From positions 1-20,828 of the forward strand of contig JANYAW010000065.1 of NCBI GenBank assembly GCA_025361105.1: 20,828 nt of DNA, written 5' to 3'. The notes beneath the pieces were generated by a model that worked only from the letters and a program-made list of their open reading frames with translations, was not told the DNA's origin and searched no databases. The position numbers and the translations under genes are program-made. This DNA comes from Rhodocyclaceae bacterium. Its GTDB lineage: Bacteria > Pseudomonadota > Gammaproteobacteria > Burkholderiales > Rhodocyclaceae. Positions within the stretch are counted from its first letter, which is position 1. Each line of letters starts with the position of its first letter. Shown one piece after another: positions 14,018-20,828 of the stretch.

Positions 14018-14901
14018 TTTTCTTTGCCGAACAATCCTGCCGGGCGAATCATCAGCACAATCACCATGACGACAAACACCACCGTGTTGGAAGCTTCCGC
14101 GTAAAAAACTTTAGTCAGCCCTTCGACCACGCCCAGACTCAAGCCGGTCAAAATTGAACCCATGATGCTACCCATGCCGCCGATAACCACGACGGCGAAA
14201 ACGACAATAATGAGATTCGATCCCATCAGCGGACTAACTGCGTAAGCCGGTGCCGCCAGCACGCCGCCGAGGCCCGCCAGCGCCACGCCAAAGCCATAGG
14301 TAAGCATAACCATCAAAGGCACATTGACGCCGAAGGCTTGAGTCAGGCGCGGGTTTTCCGTAGCTGCGCGAAGGTAAGCACCAAGCTTGGTTTTTTCAAT
14401 CACAAACCAGGTCGCCAAACAAACTACCAGCGACACCACAACCACCCAGGCGCGATATTTAGGCAGGAACATGAAGCCCAAATTGATCGCACCAGTGAGT
14501 TCTTCAGGAATGGAATAAGGCAAACCCGACGCGCCATAGTAATAGCGAAACACGCCCTCGATCATCAACGCCAAACCAAAAGTGAGCAGCAAGCCATAAA
14601 GGTGATCGAGCTGGTAAAGCCATCGCAACATCGTGCGCTCGATGACGATCCCCACCACACCGACGGCAAGCGGCACCAAAATCAGCGCCCACCAATAGCC
14701 GATGCCCCAATAGGTCAACCCCATCCACGCAAAAAATGCGCCCGCCATATACATCGCGCCATGGGCGAAATTGATGATATTGAGCATGCCAAAAATCACC
14801 GCAAGACCAAGGCTCAACATGGCGTAAAACGAGCCATTGACGAGGCCAAGCACAAGCTGGCCCATCAAGGCTTGGATGGGGATGCCGAAGATTTCAGTCA
14901 T
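14014..14901 (-). CDS. livH: Branched-chain amino acid type ABC transporter permease LivH
   Basis: The 295-residue membrane protein has LivH features: QLVLGLVNGSFYAMLSLGLAVIFGMLNIINFAHG at residues about 15-48, a coupling-loop segment (RAATENPRLTQAFGVN) and GGMGSIMGSILTGLSLGVVEGL near the end. Eight membrane segments are likely. The start at 14901 (MTEIFGIPIQALMGQ) lies 36 bases after livK and lacks a strong Shine-Dalgarno. It overlaps livM by four bases. Function with LivM, LivF, LivG and LivK as one importer is inferred from the intact five-gene set. Confidence 0.93.
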   Translation of the reverse strand: MTEIFGIPIQALMGQLVLGLVNGSFYAMLSLGLAVIFGMLNIINFAHGAMYMAGAFFAWMGLTYWGIGYWWALILVPLAVGVVGIVIERTMLRWLYQLDHLYGLLLTFGLALMIEGVFRYYYGASGLPYSIPEELTGAINLGFMFLPKYRAWVVVVSLVVCLATWFVIEKTKLGAYLRAATENPRLTQAFGVNVPLMVMLTYGFGVALAGLGGVLAAPAYAVSPLMGSNLIIVVFAVVVIGGMGSIMGSILTGLSLGVVEGLTKVFYAEASNTVVFVVMVIVLMIRPAGLFGKEK

Positions 14902-14937
14902 AGGAATTATTCATTGCGTCTGCAACGACGCAGCGAA

Positions 14938-16155
14938 TTATTTCTTCACCAACGAGCACTTCGAAGCAGCTAGTGGCTGGAATGCTTCAGCCGCAGGAAT
15001 TGTTTGGCGGACGTTGTAGTAGTCCCATGGGTACTTCGATTCATCGGGCTTTTTCACTTGCATCAAGTACATGTCATGCACCATTCGACCGTCTTCGCGG
15101 ATTACACCGTTCTTGGCGAAGAAATCATTCACTGGCGTTTTCTTCATCATCGCCATGACTTTTTGCGTGTCATCAGAATTCGCCGCTTTGACCGCGTTCA
15201 GATAATGCAATGTGGCTGAATACACACCGGCTTGCACCATGGTTGGCATCTTGCGTTGCTTGTCAAAAAACCGTTTCGACCAAGCGCGTGTTTCTTCATT
15301 GCGATCCCAGTAAAAGGCTTCAGTCAAATACATGGTCTGTGTGGTCGCCAGACCGAGGCTGTGGATGTCGGTAATGAACATCAACAAACCAGCCAGTGAT
15401 TGCTTTGGAGTAATACCAAATTCCGCGGCTTGTTTGATAGAGTTGGTCGTGTCGGTTCCGGCGTTGGCCAGACCAATCACTTGCGCACCCGAGCTTTGTG
15501 CTTTGAGCAGGAATGAGGAAAAATCGCTGCCGGGGAATGGATGCCGAACTGCGCCCAACACCTTGCCACCATTGGCATTGACCACATCCGTTGCGTCTTT
15601 TTCCAGCGACTGTCCGAATGCGTAATCAGCGGTCAGGAAATACCAGGATTTGCCACCTTGTTTCACCACCGCCTTGGCTGTGCCGTTGGCCACCGCGTAG
15701 GTATCGTAAGTCCAATGCACAGTGACGTCGTTGCAATCTTCGTTGGTGATGCGGGTCGACGCAGCACCAGAAATCAACGCGATTTTGTTTTTCTCTTTGG
15801 CAACTTTCATCACCGCCAACGCGGTCGAGGTCGTCACCAAATCGGTCACTACATCGACTTTGTCGCGATCAAACCACTCGCGCGCTTTGTTCGACGAAAT
15901 GTCGCCTTTGTTTTGATGGTCAGCGGAGACCACTTCAATCGCCCAGCTCACTTTGTTTTTGGCTTTGAAATCCTCGACGGCCAAGTTGGTGGCGACCACA
16001 CTGCCCGTCCCCGCCAAATCAGAATACGCGCCCGACATATCGGTGAGTACGCCGATGCGCACCACGTTGTCTGACACTTGCGCCTGCGCGGATGCAGCTA
16101 GCCCCAATGCGGCAAATATGGCAACACAAATCTGCTTTTTGTTAAAGTTTTTCAT
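14938..16155 (-). CDS. livK: ABC transporter periplasmic substrate-binding protein (LivK-like)
   Basis: The 405-residue protein has a Sec signal peptide cut after A25 (AQA before QVSDNVV). A type I periplasmic binding fold follows: VRIGVLTDMSGAYSDLAGTGS, VDVVTDLVTTSTALAVMKVA, ISGAASTRITNEDCNDVTVHWTYD and VIGLANAGTDTTNSIKQAAEFG. It captures the substrate and delivers it to LivH/LivM. AGGAGA at 16161-16166, 5 bases before ATG 16155, is the best ribosome site of the operon, as expected for the protein needed in excess. The gene lies between the ATPase and permease genes. Ligand specificity cannot be read; binding proteins of this type in betaproteobacteria take amino acids, amides and aromatic acids. 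Confidence 0.92.
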   Translation of the reverse strand: MKNFNKKQICVAIFAALGLAASAQAQVSDNVVRIGVLTDMSGAYSDLAGTGSVVATNLAVEDFKAKNKVSWAIEVVSADHQNKGDISSNKAREWFDRDKVDVVTDLVTTSTALAVMKVAKEKNKIALISGAASTRITNEDCNDVTVHWTYDTYAVANGTAKAVVKQGGKSWYFLTADYAFGQSLEKDATDVVNANGGKVLGAVRHPFPGSDFSSFLLKAQSSGAQVIGLANAGTDTTNSIKQAAEFGITPKQSLAGLLMFITDIHSLGLATTQTMYLTEAFYWDRNEETRAWSKRFFDKQRKMPTMVQAGVYSATLHYLNAVKAANSDDTQKVMAMMKKTPVNDFFAKNGVIREDGRMVHDMYLMQVKKPDESKYPWDYYNVRQTIPAAEAFQPLAASKCSLVKK

Positions 16156-16190
16156 TGTTTTCTCCTGTGATTTTTGAAACGCTAAACGCC

Positions 16191-16901
16191 CTAGACACCT
16201 AATACTTCTTGAAGAAACCCGCGCTTTTCTTCCAACTCGTGTTGATGAATTTCAGCCGCCACTTGTCCATGCTCGACCACATACATTCGATCCGCCAACG
16301 GGGCAGCAAAGCGGAAGTTTTGCTCAACCAACAAAATCGTAAAACCTTTTTCCTTTAGATGCAAAATGATTTGCGCCAGACGCTGCACAATAACCGGCGC
16401 GAGTCCTTCGGAAATTTCATCGAGCAGCAACAACTGCGCGCCAGTGCGGAGCACCCGTGCCATCGCCAACATTTGTTGTTCGCCGCCAGAGAGCCGCGTG
16501 CCCTGACTGTGGCGACGCTCGGCCAAGTTTGGGAACATCGTATAAATCTCATCCAAGCTCATGCCACCGCTGCCTACCTGCGGAGGAAGCAGCAGATTTT
16601 CCTCACAGCTTAAGCTCGAATAAATCCCGCGCTCCTCGGGACAATAGCCAATGCCAAGGCGCGTGATCTTGTGTGTCGCCATGCCGATGACTTCTTCGCC
16701 ATTAACCGTGATGGAGCCGGTGCGTCGCCCTGTCAGCCCGAGCACCGCACGCAGTGTGGTGGTGCGACCCGCGCCATTGCGACCCAGCAACGTCACGCAT
16801 TCGCCACGATTAACGACGATATTCATCCCATGCAAAACATGCGATTCACCGTAGAACGCATGCAACCCGCTTATCTTGAGGTATTCGGTGGGCATACTCA
16901 T
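16191..16901 (-). CDS. livF: ABC transporter ATP-binding protein LivF (Walker A with arginine)
   Basis: The 236-residue ATPase has LSGGEQQMLAMARVL (signature), LLLLDEISEGLAP (Walker B and D-loop region) and LVEQNFRFA (switch histidine replaced by N, as is usual in LivF). The Walker A loop reads GRNGAGRTTTL: the lysine that contacts ATP phosphates is arginine (codon CGC). This may be a subfamily trait rather than a mutation. The start ATG 16901 shares one base with the livG stop (TGATG), so it is coupled to livG. It would form a heterodimer with LivG that drives LivH/LivM, and one intact nucleotide site may suffice. Confidence 0.92.
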   Translation of the reverse strand: MSMPTEYLKISGLHAFYGESHVLHGMNIVVNRGECVTLLGRNGAGRTTTLRAVLGLTGRRTGSITVNGEEVIGMATHKITRLGIGYCPEERGIYSSLSCEENLLLPPQVGSGGMSLDEIYTMFPNLAERRHSQGTRLSGGEQQMLAMARVLRTGAQLLLLDEISEGLAPVIVQRLAQIILHLKEKGFTILLVEQNFRFAAPLADRMYVVEHGQVAAEIHQHELEEKRGFLQEVLGV

Positions 16902-17713
16902 CAGTGCGCCACCGCTTCCGTCTGCTCGGTGCCCATGTAGGCTTCAATAACTTGCGGATCAGCGGCTACCGTGGCGTAATCACCTTCAGCCAGTACCGCA
17001 CCGCGCGCCAACACTGTGATGGTGTCGGAGATTCCAGCGACCACTTTCATATTGTGTTCGACCATCAAAATAGTGCGATTGGCCGACACTTTTTTGATCA
17101 ATTGCATCACCCGTTCGACATCTTCGTGACCCATGCCCTGCGTTGGTTCGTCGAGCAGCATCAACTCTGGCTCGAGCGCCAGCGTGGTCGCAATCTCCAG
17201 TGCGCGTTTGCGGCCGTAAGGCATTTCGACAGCGATCATTTGTGCGTATTCTTGCAAACCGACATCGGTCAGCAAACTCATAGCACGCTCGTTCAGAACC
17301 TCCAGCGTGCGCTCGGATTTCCAAAAATGAAACGACGTGCCTAGGCCTCTCTGCAAAGCAATACGGACATTTTCCAGCACCGAAAGATGCGGAAACACGG
17401 CAGAAATCTGGAATGAGCGCACCACACCTCGACGCGCAATTTGAGCCGATTTTTCGTGCGTGATATCAATGCCATTGAAATGAATCGTACCGTGGGTCGG
17501 CTCCAAAAATTTGGTCAGCAAATTAAAGCAAGTCGTCTTGCCAGCGCCGTTTGGGCCGATGAGCGCGTGAATTTCACCACGACGCACTTTGAGGCCGACC
17601 GCATTGACCGCCACAAAACCCTTGAACTCTTTGGTCAAGTTGTTAGTGGTTAATATGAAATCGTCTTGTCGCGCACTTCGCATCCGTACATGTTCGCACA
17701 GACTCACTGACAT
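16901..17713 (-). CDS. livG: ABC transporter ATP-binding protein LivG
   Basis: This ATPase has Walker A GPNGAGKT (53-60, with intact lysine), the LivG-type signature region MPYGRKRALEIA, Walker B LMLLDEPTQGM and switch histidine in MVEHNM. It ends in the LivG tail VIEAYMGTEQ. Two starts are possible: 17713 (270 residues) and 17683 (MRSARQDDFILTTNNLTKEF, 260 residues). The second fits the family N-terminus better, but neither has a good Shine-Dalgarno. It is the first gene of the livGFKHM unit; the 104-base gap to rsuA holds repeat copy 6 and an AT palindrome, where the operon promoter may lie. Confidence 0.93.
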   Translation of the reverse strand: MSVSLCEHVRMRSARQDDFILTTNNLTKEFKGFVAVNAVGLKVRRGEIHALIGPNGAGKTTCFNLLTKFLEPTHGTIHFNGIDITHEKSAQIARRGVVRSFQISAVFPHLSVLENVRIALQRGLGTSFHFWKSERTLEVLNERAMSLLTDVGLQEYAQMIAVEMPYGRKRALEIATTLALEPELMLLDEPTQGMGHEDVERVMQLIKKVSANRTILMVEHNMKVVAGISDTITVLARGAVLAEGDYATVAADPQVIEAYMGTEQTEAVAH

Positions 17714-17730
17714 GTGGCTGACAGCGCACT

Positions 17731-17744
17731 AGATATATATATCT
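17731..17744. promoter_or_regulatory. 14-bp AT palindrome upstream of livG
   Basis: AGATATATATATCT is a perfect palindrome 17 bases upstream of the longer livG start. Beside it, TCTCC/GGAGA (17742-17756) can form a 5-bp stem. The AT-rich block inside a GC-balanced genome could be a -10 region or an operator; no -35 partner at proper spacing was found. Confidence 0.35.
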
Positions 17745-17780
17745 CCTCGCGGGAGAGTGGGTTTGATGCAACCACATTGC

Positions 17781-17810
17781 GACGGCGTATCGCCGACACC
17801 AACTGACAAT
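17781..17810 (-). repeat. Dispersed repeat copy 6, between rsuA and livG
   Basis: On the minus strand this reads TGT, CAGTTGGTG, TCGGCGATACGCCGT; three changes over the 24-base core. It lies about 8 bases after the rsuA stop, in the direction of transcription, in the 104-base gap before livG. Confidence 0.75.
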
Positions 17811-17817
17811 TCCAAAC

Positions 17818-18522
17818 TTAGCGTGTCGCTAGCGCCGCCATTTGATCGGCCTCTAAATACCGCCATTGCCCAACCAGCAAATCTGACGGCAATACCAAAC
17901 CACCAACGGCGTTTCGGTGCAGCGCTTCAACACGATTGCTCACCGCAGCAATCATGCGTTTGACCAAATGATATTTGCCTTCAGTGACGGTGAGTTCTAG
18001 CGCGCATTCCGCGGTCTGCTTGCAAGCCATCGCGGCGACCGGTGCCGGTTCGTCGTGCAATTGAACACCGGCGAGTAGCGCCGCGATTTGCTGTTCGTCT
18101 ACTGGATGTTTGGTAGTCACCACGTAGACCTTCGGTACGTGTTTTTTGGGTGACGTGTAAGTGTGAATGAACTGACCGTCGTCGCTGAACAGTAACAAGC
18201 CGGTGGTGTCTTCGTCCAAGCGCCCGACCGACTGCACATCGCGCGTTAGCAAGGGGCGCGGCAGTAAATCATAGATGCTCGGGTGGTGGCGCGGTTGGTG
18301 CGAACATTCGTAGCCTGCCGGTTTATGCAGCACCAAATACGCCTTTTCGCGATACCGCCACGACACGCCGTCAACGACAAATTCAAATCCGTCCGGTGCA
18401 ACATCGAGATAAGGGTCTTCGCAAACTTCACCACCAATACTAACCAAACCTTGGCGCACCAAAGCGCGGCAATCAGGACGACTGCCGAATCCTTGGGAGC
18501 GCAGCAGTCGTTCGAGTTCCAC
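17818..18522 (-). CDS. rsuA: 16S rRNA pseudouridine synthase, RsuA family
   Basis: The 234-residue protein has an N-terminal S4 RNA-binding domain (about 1-58) and a pseudouridine synthase core with catalytic aspartate D103 in VGRLDEDTTGLLLFSDDG. YLVLHKPAGYECSH and the late KYHLVKRMIAAVSNRVEALHR segment also fit. RsuA converts U516 of 16S rRNA to pseudouridine; RluB/E/F relatives modify 23S rRNA, but length and the HKPAGYECSH motif favour RsuA. The start is GTG at 18522 (VELERLLRSQGFGSR); no ATG precedes the S4 domain. It is 8 bases from the pmbA stop, so the two genes form an operon. Confidence 0.9.
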   Translation of the reverse strand: MELERLLRSQGFGSRPDCRALVRQGLVSIGGEVCEDPYLDVAPDGFEFVVDGVSWRYREKAYLVLHKPAGYECSHQPRHHPSIYDLLPRPLLTRDVQSVGRLDEDTTGLLLFSDDGQFIHTYTSPKKHVPKVYVVTTKHPVDEQQIAALLAGVQLHDEPAPVAAMACKQTAECALELTVTEGKYHLVKRMIAAVSNRVEALHRNAVGGLVLPSDLLVGQWRYLEADQMAALATR

Positions 18523-18530
18523 GATGCGGA

Positions 18531-19880
18531 CTAATTGCCAGCAATCGTCATCTGGTCAATCAGTATCGAGCCGACTTGTTTTGAGCCGCGCGTTTCGATG
18601 TCTTTGCCAATCGCGACAATGCCTTTGAACATGGTCTTGAGATTCCCTGCGATAGTGATCTCATGCACTGGATAAGCGATTTGACCGTTCTCGACCCAAT
18701 AGCCTGCCGCGCCGCGCGAGTAGTCGCCAGTCACATAATTCACGCCCTGCCCCATCAATTCCGTGACCAATAATCCGGTACCCATTTTGCGTAGCAGGGC
18801 GGGTAAATCGCAATCGCCGGGTCTCACCATGAGATTGTGAGCGCCACCCGCATTGGCAGTCGTTCGCATGCCGAGTTTGCGCGCCGAATAAGTAGACAAA
18901 AAATAGCCTGCGACCACACCGCTTTTGACCACTTCACGATCTTTGGTCGCAACACCATCGTCGTCAAACGGTGAAGAAGAAAACGCGCCTTTGAGATGCG
19001 GACGCTCGCTGATTTGGACAAAATCAGGAAAAATGGGTTTGCCCAGCGAGCCAAGCAAGAAGCTGGTTTTTCGATACAACGCGCCGCCAGAAACCGCATG
19101 CACAAAACTGCCGATAAGCCCTACCGCCAATGACGCTTCAAACACCACCGGACACTTGCGCGTCTTGAGTTTGCGCGGCTTCAAGCGTGACAGCGCACGT
19201 CGCGCCGCGTAGTCGCCGACTCGTTCGACCGCCGGAAAATTTGCCGCGTTGCGCTGACTGACAAACCAGTCATCACGCTGCATATCCTGGCCTTTGCCAG
19301 CAATTACCGAACACGAAATGGAATGCCGCGAAGTGGCAAATCCGGCCATGAAACCCAGGCTATTGGCCGAAACAAAATGTGATTGTTGCGCCGAGATGCT
19401 GGCACCTTCGGAATTTTTAATCAGCGAGCTGACATCAAATGCAGCTTGTTCACAACGCTGCGCCATCGCTATCGAATCGGCAATCGAAATGTTCCACGGA
19501 TGGAACAATTCCAACTCCATCGGTTTTTTGGCAAACAGCTTGGGGTCGGGCAAGCCCGCACAACTATCCTCGGCGGTAAACCGTGCAATCGCCAGCGCCG
19601 CATCCACCGTCGCGTGAATCGCCGTCAGCGAAAAATCCGAACTGCTGGCGTGACCGCGTCTTTGGCCAAGATAGACCGTGACACCAAGACCCTTGTCGCG
19701 GTTGTATTCCAAGGTTTCGACTTCTTGCCGCCGCACGCTAACCGATTGGCCAAAGCCCTCCGAGACATCCACCTCACAGGCGGACGCGCCCTCGGCACGG
19801 GCGTGATCGAGCACAACACCAGCGAGTTCACGCAGTTCATCCTGCGAATGACCAAAATTTTGAGTCGCGCCCTGCGTCAT
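18531..19880 (-). CDS. pmbA: Metalloprotease-related protein PmbA/TldE
   Basis: The 449-residue protein fits PmbA/TldE. It has SVRRQEVETLEYNRDKGLGVTVYLGQRRGHAS in the N-terminal domain, PVVFEASLAVGLIGSFVHAVSGGALYRKTSFL, PFDDDGVATKDREVV, and GDYSRGAAGYWVENGQIAYPVHEITIAGNL near the end. TldE lacks the zinc-binding HExxxH of TldD and works with it as a heterodimer that degrades peptides such as microcin precursors and the CcdA antitoxin. No tldD is in this window, as is common because the two genes are often unlinked. It is divergent from darP with 15 bases between starts, so each promoter must lie in the other gene's coding region. Confidence 0.94.
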   Translation of the reverse strand: MTQGATQNFGHSQDELRELAGVVLDHARAEGASACEVDVSEGFGQSVSVRRQEVETLEYNRDKGLGVTVYLGQRRGHASSSDFSLTAIHATVDAALAIARFTAEDSCAGLPDPKLFAKKPMELELFHPWNISIADSIAMAQRCEQAAFDVSSLIKNSEGASISAQQSHFVSANSLGFMAGFATSRHSISCSVIAGKGQDMQRDDWFVSQRNAANFPAVERVGDYAARRALSRLKPRKLKTRKCPVVFEASLAVGLIGSFVHAVSGGALYRKTSFLLGSLGKPIFPDFVQISERPHLKGAFSSSPFDDDGVATKDREVVKSGVVAGYFLSTYSARKLGMRTTANAGGAHNLMVRPGDCDLPALLRKMGTGLLVTELMGQGVNYVTGDYSRGAAGYWVENGQIAYPVHEITIAGNLKTMFKGIVAIGKDIETRGSKQVGSILIDQMTIAGN

Positions 19881-19895
19881 GCGACAATCCTTACG

Positions 19896-20516
19896 ATGAA
19901 GAAGACCACGATATTAACCGCTGATGCCCCAAACGAGGGCGATTTGGAGTGGGACGGGCCCAGCAAATCGCAAAGAAAACGCGAAAGTACCGCTTTGCAG
20001 GACTTGGGCGAGGAATTGGTGGCTTTGTCCAAAGAGCGAATCGCCAAAATCGAGATGTCCGAGCGCCTTAAAGACGCGATTTTGGCCGCCCAACGCATCA
20101 CCGCCCACGAAGGCCGCCGCCGCCAGATGCAATTCATCGGCAAGCTGATGCGTACTGCTGAGATCGAACCGCTGCAAGCCGCTGTCGATGAAGTCAAAGG
20201 CGCATCCGCCGCTTCGACCGCGCGCCAACACCGGCTGGAAGCGCTACGCACGCGCCTGATGGCCGACGAAACCGGCTTTGCGCAGCTGGCTGAGGATTAT
20301 CCGCAAGCCGATATCCAACGCCTGCGCCAATTGCGCCGCAATGCTTTGAAGGAAGCCGAGCAGAAAAAGCCGCCGAAGTCGTTTCGGGAATTGTTTCGGG
20401 AGTTACGGGATTTGGTGGAAAGTGCAAATGCTGCGCGTGATTCGTCGACTGATTCGCCAGTTGGTGCCGGTGTGGAGTCTGGGCTTAGTACAGCCCAGCC
20501 GCTTCACAGACGCTAA
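19896..20516 (+). CDS. darP: DUF615 ribosome-associated protein YjgA/DarP
   Basis: The 206-residue protein has the YjgA pattern: KSQRKRESTALQDLGEELVALS, LKDAILAAQRITAHEGRRRQMQFIGKLMR (about 65-93), then LRRNALKEAEQKKPPKSFRELFRELRDL. YjgA (DarP) binds the late 50S subunit and helps its assembly. I use ATG 19896 (MKKTTILTADAPNEG); an in-frame ATG at 19848 would lie inside pmbA and add 16 residues. Known homologues end shortly after the FRELFRELRDL helix. Here about 20 further residues (SPVGAGVESGLSTAQPLHRR) are encoded by dispersed repeat copy 7 and a hairpin, so the tail is probably an add-on. Confidence 0.9.
   Translation: MKKTTILTADAPNEGDLEWDGPSKSQRKRESTALQDLGEELVALSKERIAKIEMSERLKDAILAAQRITAHEGRRRQMQFIGKLMRTAEIEPLQAAVDEVKGASAASTARQHRLEALRTRLMADETGFAQLAEDYPQADIQRLRQLRRNALKEAEQKKPPKSFRELFRELRDLVESANAARDSSTDSPVGAGVESGLSTAQPLHRR
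20453..20481 (+). repeat. Dispersed repeat copy 7 (decayed right half), 3' end of darP
   Basis: TTCGC, CAGTTGGTGCCGGTG, then divergent sequence. The left 15 bases match the consensus with one change; the right end is lost. It reads in the gene's direction and frame as SPVGAG in the C-terminal tail of DarP. Confidence 0.7.
20479..20498. repeat. Stem-loop in the darP tail codons
   Basis: CTGGGCT and AGCCCAG form a perfect 7-bp stem with a 6-base loop, directly after repeat copy 7 and still inside the reading frame. Confidence 0.55.
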
Positions 20517-20529
20517 GCAGTGCTTAGCG
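20511..20529 (+). terminator. Stem-loop over the darP stop codon, possible terminator
   Basis: CGCTAAGC and GCTTAGCG form a perfect 8-bp stem with a 3-base loop; the darP TAA is inside the left arm. It is followed by AAATCCCTG rather than a T-run, so intrinsic termination is uncertain. It lies 31 bases before the GST gene. Confidence 0.4.
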
Positions 20530-20560
20530 AAATCCCTGTTCCGCCGCCGTTGTAAGGCAA

Positions 20561-20828
20561 ATGAAACTCTACTCCGGCCCTTTGTCGATGTTCGGCGCGA
20601 AAGTCCAAATCGCTGCGATAGAAAAGGGCCTGCCCTTCGATTTGGAAATGGTTGCATTCACCATGCAGGATGGCTACAGCCCAAAGCATCCCGAGGTTGT
20701 CCGAATCAACCCCAAGCGTCAGGTTCCTGTGTTGATTGATGGCGATTTGGAAATTTTTGATTCGACGCAGATTTTTGAGTATTTCGAAGACATCAAACCG
20801 ACCCCCGCGCTGTGGCCGACTGCGCCGC
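20561..20828 (+). CDS. Glutathione S-transferase family protein, 5' part
   Basis: The gene runs off the right edge after 89 codons. The product starts MKLYSGPLSMFGAKVQIAAI and continues with a thioredoxin-fold GST N-terminal domain: NPKRQVPVLIDGDLEIFDSTQIFEYFED. The cis-proline VPVL and the glutathione-contacting DSTQI (usually ESxxI) are clear. Some GSTs detoxify electrophiles; others act as reductases or isomerases, and the substrate-binding C-terminal domain is outside the window. AAGG lies only 3 bases before the ATG, a short spacing, but the N-terminus is exactly that of the family. Confidence 0.86.
   Translation, partial: MKLYSGPLSMFGAKVQIAAIEKGLPFDLEMVAFTMQDGYSPKHPEVVRINPKRQVPVLIDGDLEIFDSTQIFEYFEDIKPTPALWPTAP

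Noticed and set aside
19383..19895. Upstream extension of the DarP frame over pmbA.
   Set aside because: It is antisense to the pmbA coding region, and DarP homologs begin near MKKTTILTADAP.
947..20481. Seven similar short repeats as a CRISPR-like array.
   Set aside because: Copies are kilobases apart, in both orientations, with no regular spacers and no cas genes.

Overview
The window is a chromosomal segment of a Gram-negative bacterium, most likely a betaproteobacterium of the Burkholderiales type. This rests on family resemblance of the proteins and on gene order I recall as typical of that group: gpmA-envC-ctpA-moeB, glyA-nrdR-ribD, and pmbA divergent from yjgA/darP. GC content looks moderate (low to mid 50s by eye). 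The content is mostly housekeeping and transport. I see no phage, transposase, CRISPR array, rRNA or tRNA.

Layout. (1) 2-5010, plus strand: the 3' end of gpmA, envC, ctpA, a 153-residue protein of unknown function, moeB and an SDR oxidoreductase, mostly overlapping or closely spaced. (2) 5012-8768, minus strand, transcribed right to left: a histidine-phosphatase family gene, glyA, nrdR, ribD (one-carbon metabolism, ribonucleotide reductase control, riboflavin synthesis). (3) 8804-11915, plus: a complete TRAP transporter (small permease, large permease, Tat-exported binding protein), probably for 2-oxoacids. (4) 11916-12560, minus: a TMEM175-type channel. Its stop codon abuts the TRAP operon's stop. 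(5) 12819-13028, plus: a 69-residue secreted protein I do not recognise. (6) 13082-17713, minus: a branched-chain amino acid type ABC transporter, livG-livF-livK-livH-livM in order of transcription. (7) 17818-19880, minus: an RsuA-type pseudouridine synthase and pmbA/tldE. (8) 19896 to the end, plus: yjgA/darP and the start of a glutathione S-transferase.

The feature that ordinary annotation does not explain is a dispersed repeat of about 24-30 bp (core CAGTTGGTGCTGG, end ACGCCGTTA). It occurs seven times in 20.8 kb, about once per 3 kb, in both orientations. Three copies lie between or at the ends of genes. Four lie inside reading frames without breaking them: the EnvC linker, a loop of the RibD deaminase domain, a loop of the phosphatase, and the C-terminal tail of DarP. 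In three of these the frame reads as a (S/P)VGAG peptide. At 13019-13071 a copy faces a decayed inverted copy and makes a long hairpin, similar in layout to REP doublets (REPINs). I infer a genome-wide small repeat family that tolerates insertion in coding sequence, comparable in behaviour to Rickettsia palindromic elements. Whether it is mobile, an uptake signal or a binding site cannot be decided from this window.

Second in interest is an RNA hairpin that would fold over the nrdR start codon and present its Shine-Dalgarno sequence in the loop.
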